Assembly: GCA_910586845.1 (NCBI GenBank)
Contig: CAJUJV010000059.1
Span: 1-25,418, forward strand
Direction of reading: 5' to 3'
Source of the DNA: an uncultured Hungatella sp.
Lineage (GTDB): Bacteria; Bacillota; Clostridia; Lachnospirales; Lachnospiraceae
Length of the DNA: 25,418 bases
The notes beneath the pieces were generated by a model. That model was not told where the DNA came from. It made no database searches and was given only the letters and a program-made list of their open reading frames with translations. Below are positions 7,618-14,441 of the stretch, piece by piece. Numbering within the stretch: the stretch's first letter is position 1; every line of letters begins with the position of its first letter. The position numbers were made by a program, and so were the translations under genes.

Positions 7618-7931
7618 CTTACCCTCTCCTCCCTTCTGTACAGTTCCACGATCTCCCGGGCTAAGTCCCGGACCGTGATGGCGCTCATGAGATGGTCCTG
7701 GGCGTGAACCATGAGAAGAGTCACGCCTCCCTGCTCCCGGTTCAGCTCCTCCTGGAGCATATCGGTCTGGGCGCTGTGGGCCCGGGCCAGAGTCCGGCTG
7801 CTTCGCTCCAGAAGAACCTCCGCCTGGGCAAACTTTCCGGCCCTGGCCGCCTCGATGGCCTCCATGGCCGTACACCTGGCGTCGCCCCCCTGAATCACCA
7901 GCTGAAGAATCCTCTGCTCTTCTTCACTCAT
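7614..7931 (-). CDS. PTS EIIA, lactose/cellobiose family
   Basis: A 105-residue three-helix phosphocarrier accepting phosphate from HPr. The conserved VHAQDHLM motif is present: His76 is the expected phosphorylation site and Asp79 the likely metal ligand of the trimer. The typical start 'ILQLVIQGGDARCTAMEAIEAARAG' matches the family pattern in which a glycine-rich turn leads into 'A..A...G'. GAGG lies about 10 bases before the ATG. It is the first gene of the PTS-hydrolase operon and overlaps EIIB by 4 bases. The gene for its presumed activator lies directly upstream, separated by about 215 bases of control region. Confidence 0.92.
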   Translation of the reverse strand: MSEEEQRILQLVIQGGDARCTAMEAIEAARAGKFAQAEVLLERSSRTLARAHSAQTDMLQEELNREQGGVTLLMVHAQDHLMSAITVRDLAREIVELYRREERVR

Positions 7932-8146
7932 GGCCCGTTTCCCTCACTTTCCTCTCTGATTCAATGCCTTAAAGAATTACATTGCGCCTGCCGGACTTTT
8001 CTGTATGGTATCATATCCGCCCGCCGGGCGCATGCAGGTTTACTGTACCTGTATTCTACCAGAATCCCCCGGCCACCTCCATTGAGGTTATTACCGCTGC
8101 GGCTCCGGTAAATTTGTGTCTGTCCCGATCAGGCAAAAGAGGCTTT
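7932..8146 (-). promoter_or_regulatory. Control region of the PTS-GH88-GUS operon
   Basis: Read on the minus strand. An inverted repeat CAGGT-N7-ACCTG (8035-8051) could bind the LicR-type activator. About 20 bases on lies TATGAT (8011-8016), a good -10 with a poor -35, as expected for an activated promoter. It overlaps the near-palindrome TATGGTATCATA (8004-8015), whose core is shared with the sites beside tetR. An alternative upstream -10 is TGG-TAGAAT. A GC palindrome (CGCCCG-C-CGGGCG, near 8017-8030) lies between the two sites. The architecture suggests activation by LicR and repression by TetR; both are inferred. Confidence 0.45.
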
Positions 8147-10036
8147 TCAATCTGTCTCAAAAAACACCTTCAGAAGGGTTTCATACCGTCTGCTTTTGAT
8201 GATCTCCCCCACCTTGTCCGGCGACAAAAGCACCCGGGAGGTGATCTCATAAAACTTCTGAACCTTTTCCTCCATGCTGTCGGTGAGTGCCACCAGGACC
8301 ACCAGCTGTACCCGATTTCTGCTCCACTTCACCGGCTCCTCCAAAATCGCCGCGGCCACGATATTTCGCTCCACCAGAACCCTGGCCGGGTGAGGGATGG
8401 CCACCAGATTGCCGTAATCCGTGGCCCCCAGCTCCTCCCTCTCCAGGACAGAGGCCTCAAATTCCTCCGGCAGAGGATAATGCCTTCTGATTCCCTCACA
8501 CATCTCCCGGATCACCTCCTCCCTGGTGCTTCCTTTCACATGAGAAAAGAAAAACTCCCTCCTGTAAAATTCCAGAAGAAACTGCCGGTCCCCGTTTTCC
8601 AGGATTTTTCTGGCCGCCAGAAGATCCCCATACTCCAGAAAATCATGGATCTCGATGACCGGAACCGTCACCTTTCTGTAGATGGGAACCGTGGCAAAAA
8701 TATAATCCACACCAGACAGGTCAAAATCCTCCAGCTCGTACACATTGCACACAGACACTTGGTCAAGATAATCCGCAAACTCCTTTTTCAGCTGGTAGAG
8801 CAGCATCCGGGAGCTGGCCCGGCCGCTGGCGCACACCAGAAGCACATTCTTTTTCTCGATCCGGTTCTCCCTCTCCTCCAATGCCAGGGCAAATAAAAAG
8901 GCCAGAAATCCCACTTCCTCCTCCGGTATCTCCCTGCCATAATAACTTTTAAGCACCCCGCTTCCCTGGACAGCCACAGAGTATGCCAGAAGATACTTCT
9001 GCTGAATCCCCGTCAGGAGGGGATTGTCGATCTCTATGCCGTATCTCATGCGGATATCCAGAGATACCAGGTGCTGATTCAGCATCATCCTCAGGTTCAG
9101 ATTATCCCGAAACTCCATGTGAAATGCCTCATACACGGCTTCCAGCATATCCGCCACCATGCGGTCGATCCGCTCCGAGATCACCAGATTGCCCTTGCCC
9201 GATCCGTGAATCCGCTTCCCTGCCAGAAAGATCCCCAGAAACCAAATCTCCGCCTCCCCTGCCCAAACTCCCCGCTCCTTCTCAATCTTTTCCATGATCC
9301 GGGCCGCCAGACGCCGCTCCTCCTGCCCCGGCTCACCACAGCATTCCGGCATTTCCCGGATCACAAACCCTCTCTCCACACGTCCCGCCGCCACATGGAT
9401 ATACTCCAGGATACTCTCAAAAGACATCTCCGAAAAACGGATCTGCTCCTCCCTCATCTGTTCCAGCAAAAAACGAGCCATATCCTGGTCCTTGATCCTG
9501 CGTTTTCTCTCCTGCTCCCCATACGGATCCTCCACCCGCTTCCGGTTCTCCATGAGGCACCGGCGGATATCAAACTCATTTCCCCGTATCCGGACTCCAT
9601 AAGCCGGCTTCCTCTCAAGGTCAATGTGAAATTTCCCAAGGCGCTCCTCCACCTGCCTCATCTCCCCGGACAGAGTGCTCCTGGAAATGTACAGAAACTC
9701 ACAGATATGGTCAAATTTAATATAATCCTCCCGGTTTAAGAGCATGGCCAGAAGATACTCGACCCTGCCCGCCGGAGTGTCGGGGAGCCCCTTTCCCTCC
9801 CCTGCTTTCAGACCGGCAAGCCACTGTTCAAACCCTTCCTCCTCCGCCTGAATCCGAAACCCCTGCCCCTTCTTCGAGAGCAGACGCCCGCCGTGGCTCT
9901 CGATCTCCGGCTTCATCTCCTTTAACCGGACCCTTACAGTCTTCTCACTGACCCCCCACAGCCGGGACAGCTCCCCCGCCGTCTTAAATTCCCCTTCCAT
10001 CAGACACCGCAAAACCAGGATTTTCCCGTCCCCCAT
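8147..10036 (-). CDS. LicR/MtlR-type PRD regulator with EIIB- and EIIA-like domains
   Basis: A 629-residue transcription activator controlled by PTS phosphorylation. ATG 10036 is chosen because GAGGTG precedes it by 6 bases and the protein then begins right at the winged helix (GDGKILVLRCLMEG...AGELSRLWGVSEKTVRVRL). Order: two N-terminal HTH units (to about 150; second one 'FLYISRSTLSGEM'), PRD1 (about 185-280, His in EYIHV), PRD2 (about 295-390, His in NQHLVSLDIRMRYG), an EIIB-like domain with Cys402 (LLVCASGRASS) and an EIIA-like domain with His549 (LVAIPHPA). The usual second His of PRD2 appears to be missing (EEEVGFLAFLFALALEE). An ATG 25 codons upstream is possible but has a poorer site. 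The position just before EIIA indicates control of that operon. Confidence 0.9.
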   Translation of the reverse strand: MGDGKILVLRCLMEGEFKTAGELSRLWGVSEKTVRVRLKEMKPEIESHGGRLLSKKGQGFRIQAEEEGFEQWLAGLKAGEGKGLPDTPAGRVEYLLAMLLNREDYIKFDHICEFLYISRSTLSGEMRQVEERLGKFHIDLERKPAYGVRIRGNEFDIRRCLMENRKRVEDPYGEQERKRRIKDQDMARFLLEQMREEQIRFSEMSFESILEYIHVAAGRVERGFVIREMPECCGEPGQEERRLAARIMEKIEKERGVWAGEAEIWFLGIFLAGKRIHGSGKGNLVISERIDRMVADMLEAVYEAFHMEFRDNLNLRMMLNQHLVSLDIRMRYGIEIDNPLLTGIQQKYLLAYSVAVQGSGVLKSYYGREIPEEEVGFLAFLFALALEERENRIEKKNVLLVCASGRASSRMLLYQLKKEFADYLDQVSVCNVYELEDFDLSGVDYIFATVPIYRKVTVPVIEIHDFLEYGDLLAARKILENGDRQFLLEFYRREFFFSHVKGSTREEVIREMCEGIRRHYPLPEEFEASVLEREELGATDYGNLVAIPHPARVLVERNIVAAAILEEPVKWSRNRVQLVVLVALTDSMEEKVQKFYEITSRVLLSPDKVGEIIKSRRYETLLKVFFETD

Positions 10037-10291
10037 CACTCTCACCTCATGTCCGTTCCCGTTTCCTAACGTTTCCTTGGCTGCCCTATAAAATCGCCCG
10101 GTATCCACCATTCAGCCCTTGAGCCCCCCTTTTTTAAACACTCAGAGCCTCCACAACAACCTGTTCCCGCCGCCCCCCCCACAGGAATGTCTAGGAGACG
10201 CATGGGGCAGCCCTGAATTCATACCCCCCCTGGCTGGCATCGGGTTACTGTTCTCGCTCCAATATCACTTAGTTAAGCGAATTCTGCTTTT

Positions 10292-10411
10292 GCCCTCTGG
10301 GAGCGGTCGACCGTCAGGGCGAATTAATGCCGTGGAGAAGAGACCTGTTTTTTGGGCTCTTCGGAACGTTTGGCAATTCTGAGCCCTGACGGTCGACCGC
10401 TCCCAGAGGGC
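10292..10411. repeat. 29-bp perfect inverted repeat with inner hairpin
   Basis: Bases 10292-10320 and 10383-10411 are exact reverse complements (29 of 29). Each arm contains the palindrome CGGTCGACCG. The 62-base interior holds a second hairpin, GAAGAGaCC with GGgCTCTTC around a T-run. No coding potential is visible. It sits in the roughly 570-base divergent region between the LicR-type gene (minus) and the AraC-type gene (plus). It could be a MITE-like non-autonomous element or a structured RNA. No target duplication was noticed at its ends. Confidence 0.8.
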
Positions 10412-10608
10412 CCTGCGAATACCTAAACAAAATGATATTCTACTCAAACAACAATGGTGGCGGATTCTCTAAAGTAACTATAGCAAATACTCCCATTTTC
10501 TGTTAGAATATAATCACGTGAATTAGAAAAATTCTACTGCGCCCTCTATAAAAAATGTAGCAACACATTCTCATAGCCCTGAGAATAAGCCCCCAAAGGA
10601 GGACCCTC
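10412..10608 (+). promoter_or_regulatory. Upstream region of the AraC-family gene
   Basis: A consensus TATAAT at 10509-10514 lacks a recognisable -35, as is common for regulated genes. An inverted repeat ATTCTCA-N6-TGAGAAT (10567-10573 with 10580-10586) lies just ahead of the ribosome site AAAGGAGG and could be an operator or leader hairpin. The rest of the divergent gap, 10120-10291, shows only C-rich sequence with no recognised feature. Confidence 0.4.
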
Positions 10609-11808
10609 ATGACACTCCCTGAAGCCTGCTCCTTTTTACAGGATCTCACCCAGATTCCCGCCACTCTTCTGTCCGGCTCCAGACAGCAGGCCCTGTTTTG
10701 TCACGCCTACCAGTTCCACCCGGTTCAGAATTATTTAAATCCCGATACCCTCAGTTACTTTCTCGCCCACCTAAACCCCAGCCAGATCGTCCATCTCACC
10801 GACCCTCTGGGCATCCATTTTATCTTTACCCTGGCAGATCGCCTTCCTGTGGTTCTGGGCCCTTTCTGTACCGAGCTTCTCACGGCCTCCGACTGCCACG
10901 CCCTGTTTCACGGCCTTGGCTCCCTCCGTCTTCCGGTCACAGACTATCTGGCCTACCGCAGCCCATTTCCCGTCATGGAGGACCGACAAGTTCTTCACCT
11001 GACAAGGTGCCTCCTCAAAAATCTGGGAATCGCCTGCGACGACTGGGAGATCCGGAATCTGGACTGCCAGAATCCCGACACCTTTGACCAGGAGGACCAG
11101 GAAATCTACAGGCCCTACTCGGAACTGATCACTGAGCGCTATGCCACCGAACAGCGTCTCATGGAAAATATTTTTCTGGGAAACCGGTTCGCCGCCATCG
11201 CCAACTGGCGGGATCTTCACAATTATGTGGCCTATACAAGAAATCCTAAAAATATCGGGTACACTATAGAAAACGCCAGAATCTCAGCCGCCGTCACCAG
11301 GACCGTCATCCGTGTGGCTGCCATCAACGCCGGGATCCCGGCTGTATTAAACGACAAAATTTCCGGTGAAAGCGCCTCCATCGTAAGAAACGCTTCCACC
11401 ATCGAGGAGATCAACAAAGAACATGAACGGCTCATCAGTGAATACTGCCAGATCATCTACGACCACAGAACCAGGGGCTACAGCGGCCTGGTCCTGAGCG
11501 CTATCTACCACATAGAACACCACTACTCCCAGGCCATCACCATAGCTGCCCTGGCAAAAGAGCTGGAGGTCTCACCCAACTACCTGACCAGCCGTTTCCA
11601 CACAGAAACCGGACTCACCCCTACGGCCTATCTCGCCAGAACCCGCATGAGCCAGGCTGCCTGGAACCTGGCCAACACCAGACTTTCCATCCACCAGGTC
11701 AGCGAACAGGTGGGGATCCTTGATTCCAATTATTTTGTGAAGCTGTTTAAAAGAGAATATGGGGAGACTCCAAGCAGGTATCGGGAGAAGATGGGGTTGT
11801 TTAAATAG
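10609..11808 (+). CDS. AraC-family transcriptional regulator
   Basis: A 399-residue regulator. The C-terminal 100 residues are an AraC-type double HTH (ITIAALAKELEVSPNYLTSRFHTETG and LSIHQVSEQVGILDSNYFVKLFKREYGETPSRYR). The N-terminal 290 residues form a sensor domain I do not recognise: no membrane segment, no obvious cupin, no response-regulator Asp pocket. The start ATG follows AAAGGAGG by 7 bases. It diverges from the LicR-type gene, separated by the 29-bp inverted repeat. No adjacent plus-strand target operon is evident, so its regulon is open. After the stop an imperfect hairpin (GCGAAA/TTTCGC arms near 11816-11861), then GGTTTTTT near 11874, may act as terminator. Confidence 0.88.
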   Translation: MTLPEACSFLQDLTQIPATLLSGSRQQALFCHAYQFHPVQNYLNPDTLSYFLAHLNPSQIVHLTDPLGIHFIFTLADRLPVVLGPFCTELLTASDCHALFHGLGSLRLPVTDYLAYRSPFPVMEDRQVLHLTRCLLKNLGIACDDWEIRNLDCQNPDTFDQEDQEIYRPYSELITERYATEQRLMENIFLGNRFAAIANWRDLHNYVAYTRNPKNIGYTIENARISAAVTRTVIRVAAINAGIPAVLNDKISGESASIVRNASTIEEINKEHERLISEYCQIIYDHRTRGYSGLVLSAIYHIEHHYSQAITIAALAKELEVSPNYLTSRFHTETGLTPTAYLARTRMSQAAWNLANTRLSIHQVSEQVGILDSNYFVKLFKREYGETPSRYREKMGLFK

Positions 11809-11902
11809 GCGTTCGCGAAACTCAAAACTTGGCTGAATATTCTCTCAACCTTAACTTTCGCAATGACCTGGGTTTTTTAAATTGAAAGGAGACAGACAAA
11901 CC

Positions 11903-12601
11903 ATGAATAATAAACTTTATCAATTTGAGGCAAAGATCGAACCCGTCCCTGACAAGGGCGGCGCTTACATCCGTTTCCCCTATGACATCAGAGAAGAATT
12001 CGGCAAGGGCAGGGTGAAGGCTGACATAACGTTTGACGGAGAGCCTTACCAGGGCAGTATTGTAAATATGGGAGTAAAAAATGACGACGGTTCCATCTGC
12101 TACATCATCGGAATCCGCAAAGATATCAGAAACAAGATCAAAAAACAGCCCGGTGACACGGTGGCGGTTACCGTGACGGCTGCCCGGGAATCAGCCTGGC
12201 AATGTCCAAAATGCGGCCGTTCCTTCGCTCACGCCAATCAGAGCCACTACTGCGGTCAGGCGCCTCAAACCATCGAAGAATATATCACGGGGCAGCCAAA
12301 GAACGTCCAGCTTTATCTCCGGCAGATCAACGACGCCATAAAAGCAGCTCTTCCAGATGCCGAAGAAAAGATCTCATGGAGCATGCCCACTTACCGGAAA
12401 AAACACAATCTGATACAGTTCGCTGCCTCCAAAAAACACATCGGTCTGTACCCGGGCCCTGAAGCCGTGGAAGCATTCTCGGACAGGCTGAAGGAATATG
12501 AGACAAGCAAAGGTACTATCCGGCTTCCCTATGACAGGCCGCTGCCTCTTGACCTGATCGGGGACATCGCCAGGTGGTGTGAGAGGAAGTATGGGATTTG
12601 A
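11903..12601 (+). CDS. DUF1905 - zinc-ribbon-like - DUF1801 fusion protein
   Basis: A cytoplasmic protein of 232 residues and unproved function. Residues 1-95 match DUF1905 (YQFEAKIEPV...GGAYIRFPYDIREEFGKGRVKADITFDG...GIRKDIRNKIKKQPGDTVAVTV). A linker at about 103-120 holds CPKC-x10-HYC, a likely metal site. The rest matches DUF1801/YdhG (VQLYLRQINDAIKAALPDAEEKISWSMPTYR...HIGLYPG...ETSKGTIRLPY). The ATG has AAAGGAG 11 bases upstream; an in-frame TTG at 11882 lies before that site and is rejected. The gene stands alone; its stop codon lies in the first 73-bp repeat of the defence island, so it marks the left border of that island. Confidence 0.82.
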   Translation: MNNKLYQFEAKIEPVPDKGGAYIRFPYDIREEFGKGRVKADITFDGEPYQGSIVNMGVKNDDGSICYIIGIRKDIRNKIKKQPGDTVAVTVTAARESAWQCPKCGRSFAHANQSHYCGQAPQTIEEYITGQPKNVQLYLRQINDAIKAALPDAEEKISWSMPTYRKKHNLIQFAASKKHIGLYPGPEAVEAFSDRLKEYETSKGTIRLPYDRPLPLDLIGDIARWCERKYGI

Positions 12602-12668
12602 TGATAGCATTATCTAAAAGGCTGTGATAAAATTGTAGTATATTCTAAAGTTGTAAAACAATCGTTGG
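12596..12668 (+). repeat. 73-bp direct repeat, copy 1, with promoter
   Basis: Matches 13998-14070 at 65 of 73 positions with no gaps. It begins at the stop codon of the DUF1905/DUF1801 gene. It carries an extended -10 (TGA-TAAAAT, 12625-12633) and an imperfect TGTAG-N6-CTAAA dyad just after it. In this copy the promoter would drive the hsdS remnant and rhuM. Confidence 0.85.
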
Positions 12669-12716
12669 CTGTTTGATTGCCTTATTTCAGAATCCTGCTA
12701 TCGATTTCAAGCATAA

Positions 12717-12944
12717 CCGTTTGAGCGCGGCAACACACTGGTAGATCCGGTTTTTATAGATGGCTTCGGCGAATTGAAGAAATTGAGATTCCAGGATGAC
12801 AAGAACAACAGGGCTATTGCCACTGTTCTTACAGCGATGGACGCAAAAATCGAAATACGGGAAACAGAGCTGGATAAGGTGATTCAAATCAGAGAAGGCG
12901 CGATGAACGGCCTGCTGGCAGGCCGTGTTCGCCTGAATGTGTAG
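12717..12944 (+). pseudogene. hsdS: 3' remnant of a type I specificity gene (hsdS)
   Basis: About 65 codons with no start codon. The readable end contains AIATVLTAMDAKIEI and IREGAMNGLLAGRVRLNV, the typical C-terminal helix and tail of HsdS subunits ('AIATVLS.MD.EI ... K.GMMQ.LLTGR.RL'). Both target-recognition domains and the central repeat are gone. The frame has a stop at 12714-12716, and the 73-bp repeat lies just before that. The final TAG lies inside the AGGAGG site of rhuM, so this was once an hsdS-rhuM operon. It is not part of the intact hsdS at 18073, which has a different C-terminus. Confidence 0.75.
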
Positions 12945-12956
12945 GAGGTATTAATT

Positions 12957-13997
12957 GTGTCTGGTTTATATACAAATCCAAATGATGACAATCAAGGAGA
13001 AATTATCATATATCAATCCGAAAGCGGCGACACGAAAATAGATGCGCGTTTTGTGGACGAAACAGTCTGGCTCACCCAACAGCAAATGGCAGAGTTGTTT
13101 CAATCTTCCCGAACGAACATTGTGGAACATATCCAGCACATTTATGATGAGGGTGAGCTGGACGAGGAGTCAACCTGTCGGAAATTCCGACAGGTTCGAA
13201 TGGAGGGTTCCCGCCAGGTTACAAGGGAAATTCCTCACTATAATCTGGACATGATTATATCTCTTGGCTATCGTGTGAAATCTATAATAGCTACTCATTT
13301 TCGGCGTTGGGCAACAGAACGGTTAAAGGAATATATGATCAAAGGCTTTACGATGGACGATGACCGGCTGAAAAATCTCGGCGGCGGTAGTTACTGGCAT
13401 GAGCTTTTAGATCGTATCAGAGATATTCGCTCGTCGGAAAAGGTGATGTATCGGCAAGTGCTTGATCTATATGCCACCAGTGTAGACTATGACCCGAAGA
13501 GCGCGGAATCTGTTGCTTTTTTTAAGATGGTACAGAATAAGCTGCATTACGCGGCACATGGTCATACCGCTGCCGAGGTAATCTACGAACGCGCGGATGC
13601 AGACAAACCATTTATGGGTTTAACCTCGTTTTCAGGAGATTTTCCAACAGCGAAGGAGATTGGAATTGCTAAAAATTATCTGACAGAAGAGGAATTGAAG
13701 ATACTGAACAACATCGTTTCAGGATATTTTGATTTTGCTGAAATACAGGCATTGCGTCATAATCCCATGTACATGAGTGATTATGTGGAACATCTGGATC
13801 GTATTCTTCGTTCAACTGGAGAATCTTTGTTAGAGGGTGCCGGAATGGTAAGCCATACACAGGCTCTAGAAAAGGCTAAACGAGAATATAAAAAGTATCA
13901 GGCAAAGACACTTTCGCCTGTTGAAAAAGCGTATCTCCAAACGATTAAAGATGTGGAAAAAACAGCACGAAAAAAAACAAAGGAAGAGGAGACATAA
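12957..13997 (+). CDS. rhuM: RhuM-family protein
   Basis: A 346-residue cytoplasmic protein of the virulence RhuM family, whose members often lie inside type I restriction-modification loci; the molecular function is not settled. The conserved N-terminus is clear: IIIYQSESGDTKIDARFVDETVWLTQQQMAELFQ, then SRTNIVEHIQHIYDEGEL, QVTREIPHYNLDMIISLGYRVKS and FRRWATERLKEYMIKGF. The C-terminal part has KMVQNKLHYAAHG and a Lys-rich tail. The GTG start follows AGGAGG by 8 bases. It begins 12 bases after the hsdS remnant. Flanked by the 73-bp direct repeats. It looks intact, although its original modification partner is gone. Confidence 0.88.
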   Translation: MSGLYTNPNDDNQGEIIIYQSESGDTKIDARFVDETVWLTQQQMAELFQSSRTNIVEHIQHIYDEGELDEESTCRKFRQVRMEGSRQVTREIPHYNLDMIISLGYRVKSIIATHFRRWATERLKEYMIKGFTMDDDRLKNLGGGSYWHELLDRIRDIRSSEKVMYRQVLDLYATSVDYDPKSAESVAFFKMVQNKLHYAAHGHTAAEVIYERADADKPFMGLTSFSGDFPTAKEIGIAKNYLTEEELKILNNIVSGYFDFAEIQALRHNPMYMSDYVEHLDRILRSTGESLLEGAGMVSHTQALEKAKREYKKYQAKTLSPVEKAYLQTIKDVEKTARKKTKEEET

Positions 13998-14070
13998 ATT
14001 TGATGATAGTATTATCTGGAAGGCTATGATAGAATTTTAGTATACTCTAAAGTTGTAAAACAATCCTTGG
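13998..14070 (+). repeat. 73-bp direct repeat, copy 2, with promoter of the R-M locus
   Basis: Second copy of the repeat at 12596-12668, starting at the first base after the rhuM stop. It holds an extended -10 (TGA-TAGAAT, 14027-14035) followed by the dyad TTTAG-TATACT-CTAAA. It is about 30 bases upstream of the first gene of the intact type I locus and is its likely promoter. Confidence 0.85.
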
Positions 14071-14100
14071 AAACAGCAACTAATAGCGGAGGTTCAGTTT

Positions 14101-14436
14101 ATGGCAAGGCAAGGATTTACAGAAAGAGACTGGAAGCTTTTCAGAAGTAAAGTCCCCGACTGGCAGGAAGCCTTCATGGAAAAACTCAATAAGGAATATA
14201 TAGAATTGCTCAGCGGCGAAGGAAATCCCTCTGACAAGTTCTGGAAACTGGAAGAGCGGATAAAAAAAGACGAGAAAAAGGCCGGTGTTCAGCTGGACAT
14301 GCGCCGGTCCAATCTGATCTACAACCTTCTTTCCCTGCTCAACGAGGGGGCCATCAGCCTGAGTGATCTTGAAGGATTCAGCGAAGAACTGCTGGAAACC
14401 ATAGACGCTTTCACCAACAGACATTTTAGGGAGTGA
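14101..14436 (+). CDS. Small conserved protein preceding hsdM
   Basis: A 111-residue, highly charged, mostly helical soluble protein (begins ARQGFTERDWKLFRSKVPDWQEAFMEKLNKEY; later KFWKLEERIKKDEKKAGVQLDMRRSNLIYNLLSLLNEGAISLSDLEGFSEEL). I cannot give it a function. From memory, similar small proteins are encoded ahead of hsdM or other modules in Firmicutes, but I cannot verify that here. It is the first gene of the operon, about 30 bases after the repeat-borne promoter. Its stop codon is 5 bases before the hsdM ATG, so the two are probably translationally coupled. It could be a regulator or assembly partner of the methylase, or an anti-restriction control protein; this is speculation. AGCGGAGG lies about 9 bases before the ATG. 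Confidence 0.8.
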   Translation: MARQGFTERDWKLFRSKVPDWQEAFMEKLNKEYIELLSGEGNPSDKFWKLEERIKKDEKKAGVQLDMRRSNLIYNLLSLLNEGAISLSDLEGFSEELLETIDAFTNRHFRE

Positions 14437-14441
14437 TACCT

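Noticed and set aside
14433..14441. hsdM start at GTG 14433
   Set aside because: It would overlap the stop of the preceding gene and adds only three residues, while ATG 14442 has AGGGAG at the ideal distance.
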